NCBI GenBank assembly: GCA_023392285.1
Contig: JAEVZK010000103.1
Span: 1 to 6,243, forward strand
Length of the DNA stretch: 6,243 nucleotides
Source: Armatimonadota bacterium
Lineage (GTDB): Bacteria; Armatimonadota; Fimbriimonadia; Fimbriimonadales; Fimbriimonadaceae
Direction of reading: 5' to 3'
Part shown: positions 1 through 6,153 of the stretch, in pieces
Layout of the letters: every line of letters starts with the position of its first letter
How positions within the stretch are numbered: position 1 is the first letter of the stretch
Made by a program: the position numbers and the translations under genes
The notes under the pieces: model-generated
Told to the model about the DNA's origin: nothing
Databases searched by the model: none
Seen by the model: the letters and a program-made list of their open reading frames with translations, nothing else

Positions 1-84
1 ACGGTGCCAGAGCCAGCTTCCATGGCTGCGCTCGGGCTCGGCGCCCTCGCCTTGATTCGACGGCGCAAGGCTGCCAAGAAGTAA
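1..84 (+). CDS. PEP-CTERM protein, C-terminal fragment (cut by window edge)
   Basis: Only the last 27 codons and a TAA stop are visible. They encode a complete PEP-CTERM sorting tail: the VPEP motif at visible residues 2-5, a short Ala/Leu/Gly-rich membrane-spanning stretch, then RRRK and a Lys-rich end. In known PEP-CTERM systems this tail sends an exported protein to an exosortase, a membrane transpeptidase that cleaves near the PEP motif and hands the protein to the cell surface or extracellular matrix. The tail is identical in protein sequence to that of the next gene (ending at 906), so the two are probably tandem paralogues or share a duplicated tail. The functional domain lies upstream of the window and cannot be judged. 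Confidence 0.9.
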   Translation, partial: TVPEPASMAALGLGALALIRRRKAAKK

Positions 85-100
85 GGGTTCGAACATTGAG

Positions 101-137
101 TTTTGGGCGCAGCGAGTCTCACCCGCTGCGCCCAAAA
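101..137 (+). terminator. Strong stem-loop after the first PEP-CTERM gene, probable terminator
   Basis: A perfect 14-bp inverted repeat (101-114 with 124-137) encloses a 9-base loop, starting 16 bases after the stop codon at 84. The core GGGCGCAGCG is GC-rich and flanked by TTTT on the left and AAAA on the right, which also pair. There is no T-run after the stem on either strand, so it is not a textbook intrinsic terminator. It may still stop transcription, protect the mRNA 3' end, or act with Rho. The position directly between two same-strand genes favours a transcript-end role. Confidence 0.55.
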
Positions 138-203
138 TTGTAAGTAGCTCTCGTAAAATTGCGAGTTCGGCCAGAATCTTTCGCCGCTTTCGCACAAATG
201 CAC

Positions 204-212
204 TAATATAAA
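204..212 (+). promoter_or_regulatory. Candidate -10 region for the second PEP-CTERM gene
   Basis: An AT-rich block reads TAATATAAA, containing both TAATAT (204-209) and TATAAA (207-212), each close to a sigma-70 -10 box. It lies downstream of the stem-loop at 101-137 and would give a 5' leader of roughly 50 bases. No good TTGACA-like -35 box is visible at 16-18 bases upstream (the best is a weak TTCGCC at 180-185), so this is a position-based guess. Confidence 0.35.
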
Positions 213-230
213 AGCATCTGCTCCTACATT

Positions 231-259
231 AGGGCAGTTATTTGGGCACTGAGTGCCCT
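231..259 (+). promoter_or_regulatory. Two mutually exclusive hairpins just before the ribosome-binding site
   Basis: GGGCAC (244-249) and GTGCCC (253-258) form a perfect 6-bp hairpin with a 3-base loop, ending three bases before the GGAGAG Shine-Dalgarno element. The right arm can instead pair with AGGGCA at 231-236, using TGCCCT at 254-259, across a 17-base loop. Only one of the two structures can form at a time. The pairing is read directly from the sequence. Whether it regulates translation is inference. Confidence 0.35.
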
Positions 260-261
260 TT

Positions 262-267
262 GGAGAG
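262..267 (+). promoter_or_regulatory. Ribosome-binding site that sets the start at 271
   Basis: GGAGAG lies three bases before the ATG at 271. It decides between that ATG and an in-frame GTG at 253, which lies upstream of the Shine-Dalgarno element and inside a hairpin. Starting at 271 also puts the positively charged signal-peptide start (MRKLL) at the true N-terminus. Confidence 0.75.
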
Positions 268-270
268 ATT

Positions 271-906
271 ATGCGTAAGCTTCTTATCGTTTCTGGCGCG
301 ACCTTATTGGCGGCTGGCGCTTTTGCCCAGACAGCCTATTGGAGTGGCGCTCTCACCGCGAATTCCCCTACGTTCAACCGCCCCACATCCACTGGTGGAG
401 CAGGCGGTCGGCCGGGTGCTGCCTACAGCGTTCAGGGATTCACCGTCACCGTTTCGGGCACTTATACTTTCGAGAGCTCCTCGTTCTCGGTAAACGGTGC
501 GCCGACGCTCGACACCTTCATCTTCATTTATTCGGGTTCATTTGATCCGAACAATCCGACCAACAACTTCTTGGCGGCAAATGATGACTTCAACGGAACT
601 TTGAGCTTGCTCCCTGGACCTTACTCAGGGGTTGGCCTGACGAGCACGGGAACCGGATCTTCGGGTACTCAGCCGAGTTCCCAGGTCATGGCGAGCCTTA
701 CCGCCGGAACGCAGTATTATGCGGTTCAGTCGGGCTGGTATGCAGCCAATGACACGAACGGCCGAGGCGTTGGCCCCTACTGGGACGCAATTGGCGGCGG
801 CCCCGGAACGGTCAACCTGACCACGGTGCCAGAGCCAGCTTCGATGGCTGCGCTCGGGCTTGGCGCCCTGGCGCTGATTCGCCGACGAAAGGCTGCCAAG
901 AAGTAG
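271..906 (+). CDS. Secreted PEP-CTERM protein with a predicted beta-sandwich domain
   Basis: The gene encodes 211 residues. Residues 1-19 are a signal peptide (basic start, hydrophobic core, AFA before Q20), so the protein is exported by Sec. The mature part is rich in Gly, Ser, Thr and aromatics. Residues about 55-160 have the look of a PPC-like (pre-peptidase C-terminal) beta-sandwich: a TYTFESS strand, then DTFIFIYSGSFDP and an ANDDFNG turn at 81-109, of a kind often linked to calcium binding or protein contact. Residues 186-189 are VPEP, followed by a short hydrophobic helix and RRRK at 204-207, the exosortase sorting tail. The likely site is the outer surface or extracellular matrix. There is no catalytic motif, so the role is unknown and possibly structural. 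The ATG at 271 is preferred over the in-frame GTG at 253 because GGAGAG lies between them. The gene stands alone, bounded by stem-loops on both sides. Confidence 0.9.
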   Translation: MRKLLIVSGATLLAAGAFAQTAYWSGALTANSPTFNRPTSTGGAGGRPGAAYSVQGFTVTVSGTYTFESSSFSVNGAPTLDTFIFIYSGSFDPNNPTNNFLAANDDFNGTLSLLPGPYSGVGLTSTGTGSSGTQPSSQVMASLTAGTQYYAVQSGWYAANDTNGRGVGPYWDAIGGGPGTVNLTTVPEPASMAALGLGALALIRRRKAAKK

Positions 907-922
907 TTTTCGTTGGGGACGG

Positions 923-956
923 TAGACCTGCGGCCTTCGACCGCAGGTCTATTTTT
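923..956 (+). terminator. Intrinsic terminator of the second PEP-CTERM gene
   Basis: A perfect 11-bp stem (TAGACCTGCGG at 923-933 with its complement at 941-951) has a 7-base loop and is followed directly by TTTTT (952-956). This is a classic Rho-independent terminator 16 bases after the TAG stop at 906. Its T-run overlaps the TAA stop (957-955) of the HD-domain gene converging from the other strand. Read leftward, the stem has no following T-run, so it is a one-way terminator in its canonical form, although the stem could also hinder the opposing polymerase. Confidence 0.9.
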
Positions 957-1650
957 ATTCTACATAGACGCCGTTTACGCTGAGCGCGAACTTATATCCG
1001 ATGGTGTCGGCGGCCTTGCGGCACATAACCATTCGGCTGAGGAATATCTCGAAATATTCCATTACGGTAGCTTGTTTCGTATCGATTTCTAGCGTCAGTT
1101 CGATGGATTGCTTCTCCGGCTCCATCTCGACCCGGCTTCGCTGCACAGCATAATTGACGCGGTCATGGATGTCGAAGCTCTCGACAATCGGATTTTGGAC
1201 TCGGCTGAAATGGACGTCGCTCTTGTCGGCGATGATGAGTGCGGCGGAGATGGTTGAAATAGGTATTCCCACCAATTCCTCGTGATTTCCGATCGCGCCC
1301 AGAATGGGTGCGATCTCGATCGCATCCATTCCCATCTCGTTTAAGAGCGTGAATGCGATATTCGCACCAGAGATCGGGTGGTCGATTCGATTGATGACGT
1401 TGCCGATGTCATGGAGATAGGCAGCGATTTGGCCAAGCTCATTTTCGCGGGGTGACACGCCAACTTTCTCAAGGATGTAACGAGTGATACTTGACACGAC
1501 ACCAACGTGGCGGTGACCGTGCTCGGTATAACCCATCGCCTTCATCACTTCATTCGCACCGTCGATGAGCTTTCGGACTTTGGCATTGGAGCGGACGTCT
1601 TTCAGGGTGATAAGTTTGGGTTCTGAGATGGAAAGTGGCTCGGCGGACAT
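955..1650 (-). CDS. HD-domain metal-dependent phosphohydrolase
   Basis: The protein has 231 residues and no signal peptide, so it is cytoplasmic. The HD superfamily metal site is visible: a GHRH segment at residues 45-48 (H48 the likely first ligand), the defining HD pair H80-D81 in YLHDIGN, H91, H123 in IGNHEE, and D142 in ADKSD. The family hydrolyses phosphomonoesters or phosphodiesters, typically of nucleotides, using one or two divalent metals. The residues around these ligands, plus the later FDIHDRVNYAV (159-169) and EYFEIFLSRM (198-207) blocks, match from memory a conserved stand-alone HD family of clostridia and other bacteria whose substrate is unknown to me. It lacks the HDGYP motif and a RelA/SpoT synthetase domain. 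It is the last gene of the minus-strand set. Its ATG follows the upstream TAG by two bases with only a weak AGAG upstream, suggesting translational coupling. Confidence 0.9.
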   Translation of the reverse strand: MSAEPLSISEPKLITLKDVRSNAKVRKLIDGANEVMKAMGYTEHGHRHVGVVSSITRYILEKVGVSPRENELGQIAAYLHDIGNVINRIDHPISGANIAFTLLNEMGMDAIEIAPILGAIGNHEELVGIPISTISAALIIADKSDVHFSRVQNPIVESFDIHDRVNYAVQRSRVEMEPEKQSIELTLEIDTKQATVMEYFEIFLSRMVMCRKAADTIGYKFALSVNGVYVE

Positions 1651-1652
1651 GA

Positions 1653-2219
1653 CTAATTCTCTACAATTGATAATCTTACAAGGAGCGTGCCGTTAGTTCG
1701 CTGCTCCTGCATCACAATTCCTTTTCCAGGCTGGAACCAGGTAAGCAACTCGACTTGATTCTTTCCCAACTGCAAGTTGACGGTAGATTTGACCGCACGA
1801 ACCTTTTCAACTCCCAGCTCGATCTCCTCGTCAGCCTTTTGGCTGGTGGTGGCGGTGGACTGAGTCGTCCGGTCGATATTGATGACCACACCAGACCATT
1901 TGGTTGCAGAACCATCGTTGGTCAGCAGGGGCAGTGGGGGAATGAACTGTGAGTTGTTGAGTTTTTCGGCGACGAGGCCCTTCTCCGTCCAGGCGAGTCG
2001 ACTGGTGCCCAGCGCACCGTCCAGTTCAAATCCTTTGGTATTGGCGACCGAAATCTCCCGCGCCACCTTTGTCGGCAGGACATAGCTGTTGAATCCCGAC
2101 TTTACGGAATAGCGCCAGGATTTTCCGACCCTCATCGGCATGAGATCGTCATCGACCCGTTTGCAGCCAGTTGCCGCGCACAGGATGCCGATGAGTAGAA
2201 CGATAAAATTCGGGCGCAT
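1653..2219 (-). CDS. Predicted lipoprotein of unknown function
   Basis: I do not recognise a named family. The 188 residues begin with a short basic start and a hydrophobic core, ending in ATGC with Cys19 as the probable lipidation site. The lipobox is imperfect (Ala instead of Leu at -3), so it may be a lipoprotein or a plain signal anchor. The mature part starts with LMPMRVGKSWRY (26-37). This resembles the 'P-x-x-x-G-x-x-W-x-Y' opening of many secreted beta-rich proteins of unknown role, and WFQPGKGIV near the end (161-169) resembles the closing motif of the same kind of domain. A Thr/Ser-rich stretch lies at 118-127. No enzyme motif is visible. The ATG follows the helicase stop by 15 bases with no clear Shine-Dalgarno sequence, so expression probably depends on read-through from the helicase gene. 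Confidence 0.8.
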   Translation of the reverse strand: MRPNFIVLLIGILCAATGCKRVDDDLMPMRVGKSWRYSVKSGFNSYVLPTKVAREISVANTKGFELDGALGTSRLAWTEKGLVAEKLNNSQFIPPLPLLTNDGSATKWSGVVINIDRTTQSTATTSQKADEEIELGVEKVRAVKSTVNLQLGKNQVELLTWFQPGKGIVMQEQRTNGTLLVRLSIVEN

Positions 2220-2234
2220 TTGAATCGCTTAAGT

Positions 2235-4508
2235 CTAAACCTTTTCCAATTTGGCAAATTTTTGCGCGAGTTTTTTGACGCCAATGACGCCGGGGAAAGC
2301 GACGGTCACTTCCGTGTCATCTCGCACGGGATTACAGGCGACCACCACACCCATCCCGAACTTAGCGTGTTTGACTCGATCTCCGATTTGGAAGGGCGAC
2401 TTCCATTCGGGTGTCTTTGCGACACCGGGGGTGACGGTTGGGCGTGGCTCGGTGATCGCGTAAGTTCCGGTTCGAGTTTGGTGAACCTGCCGAATCGGCT
2501 GGGCGAAGCTGGAATGAGAGATCGTGTCGAGAAGGTTTTCCGGGATACTTTCTAAGAATCGCGAGGGTCGATTGAAGCTGGGCTGGCCATACAGGGAACG
2601 ACGGTGAGCATGGACGAGGTGGAGTTCCTCGCGAGCGCGCGTCATGCCCACGTAGCAGAGCCGTCGCTCTTCTTCCAACTCGGAGTCCGAAGTTAGGGCG
2701 CGGGAATGAGGGAAGACCCCTTCTTCGAGGCCGACCAGATAGACGACGGGAAATTCCAGACCCTTTGCGGAGTGCAGCGTCATTAGGGTGACTGCGTCGC
2801 CACCTTCGTTGAGATTGTCGACATCGGCGACGAGTGAGACACTTTCCAAGAAGCCAGAAAGAGTTGGCTCTTCGCTCGTTGCGTCGTATTCGCTTGTGAC
2901 ATTGAGCAGTTCCTGAAGGTTTTCAAGCCTACCGAGGGCTTCTTCGGAGTTTTCGCTCTTCAAGGCGTCCACGTAGCCAGAGTTAGCGAGAAGCGATCGC
3001 AGGACGGGAGTTACGGGCGCGAGTCCGCTTGAGGCCTCCTCGCCAAAGAGGTCTTCATCCGGCCCTGTATTCATGAGACCACCCAGGTTGGCAAGCTCAC
3101 GAGCTTGTTCGATCGACGAGACAAAGGCGCGAAGTCCGCTCGCGGTCTTCTTCTGGAGCGAGGATTGAACCTCCTGATCGGCCACGGCGGTCCAGAGGTT
3201 CGCGCCTCGGTCGTTCGCCCACTTCTCGATGGTGGTGAGAGCGGTGTTCCCGACCCCGCGAGTCGGCACGTTGACGACCCTTCGGACCGAGGCATCATCT
3301 CGAGGGTTGAGGGTAAGTCGCAGGTAGGAGAGCATGTCTTTGATCTCCTTGCGCTCATAGAAGCGTTGGCCACCCACGAGGATGTGCGGGATGCGCAGGG
3401 TTAGGAATGCTTCTTCCAAGACTCGGCTCTGAGCATTCGTTCGATAGAGGACGGCAGAATCGCCATATTTCCGCCTGCCTACACGAACATCTTTGAGGAT
3501 GGCATCGGCGACGAGCATGCCCTCGTCGTGCTCAGTTCCGGCAAGTGTCAGCGTTATCGGAACGCCTTGCTCGTTTTCGGTCCAAAGTTCCTTGCTCGCT
3601 CGGCCCTTGTTGCGTTTGATGACCTCATTTGCAGCGGCCAAGATCGTTTTTGTTGACCGGTAATTACGCTCGAGCTTAACGATTTTTGCATCAGGATGAT
3701 CCGAGCTGAAGCGCAGAATGAGGGATACGTCCGCACCTCTCCAGGCATAGATAGACTGATCGTCATCGCCCACGACCACGATGTTGCGGTGCTTTGCCGA
3801 GATGAGGTTAACGATCTGATATTGGGCGTAGTTGACGTCCTGATACTCGTCAACGAGCACGTGCTGGAAGCGGTCTTGATACTTCTCCCGGACATCCTGT
3901 CGCTGCTCCAGCAGCCGCACGGCATAGTAGAGAATGTCATCGAAATCCAGGGCGTTCGCCTTTCTGAGCAAGGCATTGTAGGACTTGTAGATGTCGCTTG
4001 CGATCCGTTCGAAGAAGCCGGTTGCCTTCTCGGCATAGGCTTCTGGCGTCAACATCTTTTCCTTCGCGGAACTGATCTCTGCAAGTACGGCTCGCGGCTG
4101 CACGCTCTTGTCGTCGATGTTTTTCTGCTTGAAGATCTCTCGGATGAGAGACATCTGATCAGAGTCGTCATAAATGACAAAATTGCGGTCGATGCCAATG
4201 GCCGTGCCGTCGATGCGCAGAATTCGACTGCAGATCGAGTGGAAGGTGCCGATCCACATGGGGTTCGCAACGTCTCCGACCAAGGTGGCAACCCGTTCGC
4301 GCATCTCTCTTGCGGACTTGTTGGTGAAGGTAACGGCCAGGATTCTGGACGGCTTTATGCCAGTCTGGATGAGTCGCGCAATCCGCACGGTGATCACCCG
4401 CGTCTTACCCGAGCCAGCCCCCGCAAAAATGAGGAGCGGACCCCCAGGCCATTCGACAGCTTCTCGCTGTTCGGGATTAAGGCTGGAGAGGTCGAGCGAA
4501 GCAGTCAT
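2235..4508 (-). CDS. pcrA: UvrD/PcrA-type superfamily 1A DNA helicase
   Basis: This is a 757-residue ATP-dependent 3'-5' DNA helicase, known in the family for nucleotide-excision and mismatch repair, removal of RecA filaments and clearing of replication-transcription conflicts. All motifs are intact: Q motif LNPEQREAV (10-18), Walker A GAGSGKT (30-36), Ia AVTFTNKSA (from 58), Ic GTFHS (87-91), Walker B DEYQD (220-224), III GDDDQSIYAWRG (247-258), IV ERNYRS (280-285), V TLHSAKGLEF (577-586) and VI YVGMTRARE (619-627). The last 50 residues (FQIGDRVKHAKFG from about 706) form the Tudor-like C-terminal domain that in PcrA binds RNA polymerase. Length is slightly above the usual 720-750, partly from an acidic, Gly-rich insert at about 475-499. 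An in-frame TTG at 4511 directly precedes the chosen ATG. Neither has a Shine-Dalgarno sequence. pcrA and uvrD cannot be separated firmly by eye; the tail favours pcrA. It is the first gene of the minus-strand set. Confidence 0.96.
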   Translation of the reverse strand: MTASLDLSSLNPEQREAVEWPGGPLLIFAGAGSGKTRVITVRIARLIQTGIKPSRILAVTFTNKSAREMRERVATLVGDVANPMWIGTFHSICSRILRIDGTAIGIDRNFVIYDDSDQMSLIREIFKQKNIDDKSVQPRAVLAEISSAKEKMLTPEAYAEKATGFFERIASDIYKSYNALLRKANALDFDDILYYAVRLLEQRQDVREKYQDRFQHVLVDEYQDVNYAQYQIVNLISAKHRNIVVVGDDDQSIYAWRGADVSLILRFSSDHPDAKIVKLERNYRSTKTILAAANEVIKRNKGRASKELWTENEQGVPITLTLAGTEHDEGMLVADAILKDVRVGRRKYGDSAVLYRTNAQSRVLEEAFLTLRIPHILVGGQRFYERKEIKDMLSYLRLTLNPRDDASVRRVVNVPTRGVGNTALTTIEKWANDRGANLWTAVADQEVQSSLQKKTASGLRAFVSSIEQARELANLGGLMNTGPDEDLFGEEASSGLAPVTPVLRSLLANSGYVDALKSENSEEALGRLENLQELLNVTSEYDATSEEPTLSGFLESVSLVADVDNLNEGGDAVTLMTLHSAKGLEFPVVYLVGLEEGVFPHSRALTSDSELEEERRLCYVGMTRAREELHLVHAHRRSLYGQPSFNRPSRFLESIPENLLDTISHSSFAQPIRQVHQTRTGTYAITEPRPTVTPGVAKTPEWKSPFQIGDRVKHAKFGMGVVVACNPVRDDTEVTVAFPGVIGVKKLAQKFAKLEKV

Positions 4509-4701
4509 CAAGATTTACATTATGAAGGAGCGGGGCGGCAAACCTGCCTGGGTGGGGGAATGTCCGACCAAATGAGCAAAATTCGGGGGAGAAAGGCAAA
4601 CTCAGTCGGGGTGATGTGACGTGCTCAAAGGAACTGACGTCATAATGATCACTGGCGGAATTTCTATGCTTCCTGTAAGCTAGACGTTCCCGGAGAATTA
4701 A
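4509..4701. promoter_or_regulatory. Divergent promoter region between the helicase gene and the secreted-protein gene
   Basis: About 190 bases with no gene. Leftward, CATAAT on the minus strand (4524-4519) is a good -10 box, which would start transcription near 4512, almost at the helicase start codon. No convincing -35 accompanies it. Rightward, CATAAT at 4641-4646 and TATGCT at 4665-4670 are both possible -10 boxes. GTGACG at 4616-4621 is a partial -35 for the first, with a long 19-base spacer. TGACGT occurs at 4617-4622 and again at 4635-4640, the second within the palindrome TGACGTCA. The interval 4525-4610 is G-rich on the plus strand and shows nothing I can name. Confidence 0.5.
4692..4696 (+). 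promoter_or_regulatory. Ribosome-binding site of the secreted-protein gene
   Basis: GGAGA with a 5-base gap to the ATG at 4702. It fixes the start and gives a protein beginning with a normal signal peptide (MKRLVAAA). Confidence 0.75.
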
Positions 4702-6138
4702 ATGAAGCGTTTAGTCGCAGCTGCCCTTGGAATTTGCATTGCCAGCGCCGTTTTCGCGCAGAGCAATTTTACGATCGTGCGTCCTGCCGACGGCTCGAAG
4801 GTCCGGGAGGGCGTTCGAGTCATGATCCCGAAGAACAGCCTCGATGAGGCAGGTTCTTACATCGGCGTTTTCTTGGACAACAAGTTCTTGGAAGCCGTGG
4901 TGCCGCCCGTCAGCGGAAGCTACCGCGTTTACACGCTTGATACCAAGAAGCGTCAGATCGAGGATGGCCAACACAAACTGGAACTGGTGAAGTACGTCAC
5001 CTACGAAGATCAGCCGCGAATCGTGGACCGCACTTCGGTTACGGTCACGGTTGGCAATCACGCGAACGTCGCCATTCCCGCGGGTGGAGTTAAGCTTCGC
5101 TACAACTTCTCTCCCGGCCGCCAATATATTTACAAGCTGTTCGACAGCGTTTCCGTTTCCACGATCACCGGCCAGGACAACAGTCTGGGCGGTCGACCGG
5201 CCGAGCTCCCAGCATCGGATCTGTTTTATCGCCTGCTTTACGCAGTGGACAACCGGTACGGTGATGGCGATGCTCTTCTGAGAATTCAGCAACTCCCAGA
5301 GAAAGGCAAGTCCTATGCGACGTTGCTTCTAGCGGGAACGACTGAACCATCCCGAGTCGATGAGATGGAAATGTCGCCAGCCTACATGCGGGTGACCTCA
5401 ACGGGACGGCCCGAGTTTGGCGCATTGCCACAGTATTTCGGGTTCACAAACTCCGGGAACGGAGGATCGTTCGAAAACGTGTTCAGCATCTGGCCTTTGC
5501 CGGTTCTGCCTGAAAAGGCGGTGAAGGTTGGTTCGGTGTGGAGCGCCTCGTACGTGATGCCAGCCTCTCCGGATACTGAGAATCTCTGGGAGACCAACCG
5601 ACTGACTCGATCCTTCCCAGCTCGCGGCGAGTTTGTCTCGGCTGAATGGGAGATGGGCCATCCTTGTGCGAAGATTCGAAATTCGATTGCGCAAGGTACG
5701 CGCAGCTTACAAGGCATTCAGCTCGAGAAGGCCGGACGCGCGTTTGCAGACGATAAGGTTTCGATGGAAGAAACCATCTGGTTCGCCCTCGACACGAAAG
5801 TGATCGTGAAGCGAGTGCGAAGCATACAGATCGATCAGAAAGTTAACGTTGGTGAAGGCACTGGAATGGGAGTTGGCGAACAGCCTGGACCGCAGCCTGG
5901 TTCCGCGAATCAGGGCCCACGGGGAGCAGGTCCCAAAGGAAAGTTAGCTCCTCCTGGAGGCGGCGGACGCGAAAGAATCTTTCAGCAGGGTGTAGGCGTG
6001 CAGACCCAATCCACTTCCGGTAAGCCGACTGGAAACAGCGGCGGATTTGGAGCCGGCCAACGTTCAGGTGGAGGTGCCGCGCCGCGAACCCAGTATATTC
6101 GCCAGCGCCACCAGCAAACATTCATCCTCGAACAGTAA
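4702..6138 (+). CDS. Secreted protein with Ig-like N-terminal domain and Gly/Pro/Gln-rich tail
   Basis: No named family is recognised. The 478 residues start with a signal peptide (1-19, VFA before Q20), so the protein is exported. Residues about 22-119 look like an Ig-like or fibronectin-type beta-sandwich: FTIVRPADGSKV, then IGVFLDNKF, DGQHKLEL and a closing VTVTV strand, as seen in bacterial surface and carbohydrate-associated proteins. Residues about 130-380 form a second, beta-rich region opening with LRYNFSPGRQYIYK (132-145) and containing KVGSVW (275-280), reminiscent of secreted proteins of unknown function that begin 'pG..y.Y'. Residues about 383-462 are low complexity, rich in Gly, Pro, Gln and Ser. 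The last 16 residues return to ordinary composition with several basic residues. There is no PEP-CTERM tail, lipobox or later membrane helix, so it is probably periplasmic or released. The next gene starts 15 bases later, suggesting co-transcription. Confidence 0.85.
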   Translation: MKRLVAAALGICIASAVFAQSNFTIVRPADGSKVREGVRVMIPKNSLDEAGSYIGVFLDNKFLEAVVPPVSGSYRVYTLDTKKRQIEDGQHKLELVKYVTYEDQPRIVDRTSVTVTVGNHANVAIPAGGVKLRYNFSPGRQYIYKLFDSVSVSTITGQDNSLGGRPAELPASDLFYRLLYAVDNRYGDGDALLRIQQLPEKGKSYATLLLAGTTEPSRVDEMEMSPAYMRVTSTGRPEFGALPQYFGFTNSGNGGSFENVFSIWPLPVLPEKAVKVGSVWSASYVMPASPDTENLWETNRLTRSFPARGEFVSAEWEMGHPCAKIRNSIAQGTRSLQGIQLEKAGRAFADDKVSMEETIWFALDTKVIVKRVRSIQIDQKVNVGEGTGMGVGEQPGPQPGSANQGPRGAGPKGKLAPPGGGGRERIFQQGVGVQTQSTSGKPTGNSGGFGAGQRSGGGAAPRTQYIRQRHQQTFILEQ

Positions 6139-6146
6139 TCTAACGC

Positions 6147-6150
6147 GGAG
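6147..6150 (+). promoter_or_regulatory. Ribosome-binding site for the gene at 6154
   Basis: GGAG lies three bases before the ATG at 6154, the same short spacing as the site before 271. It supports 6154 as a genuine start for the gene that runs off the window. Confidence 0.6.
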
Positions 6151-6153
6151 TCA

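Noticed and set aside
150..165. Imperfect palindrome CTCG...CGAG as an operator
   Set aside because: Only four outer base pairs match well and the centre does not, so it is within what chance gives in this length.
253..270. GTG start six codons upstream of the PEP-CTERM start
   Set aside because: It precedes the Shine-Dalgarno element and sits inside a hairpin arm. The signal peptide is normal only from 271.
3696..4619. Long open frame of 307 codons on the plus strand
   Set aside because: It lies almost entirely antisense to the helicase, whose motifs are intact. Its product has no recognisable domain and no suitable ribosome-binding site was seen. It is a by-product of the helicase codon pattern.
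4635..4642. TGACGTCA as a cAMP-response (CREB-type) element
   Set aside because: That motif is bound by eukaryotic bZIP proteins. Here it can only be called a palindrome of possible interest.
4711..5292. 193-codon minus-strand frame inside the secreted-protein gene
   Set aside because: It is antisense to a gene with a clear signal peptide and ribosome-binding site. The composition is not protein-like in any family I know.
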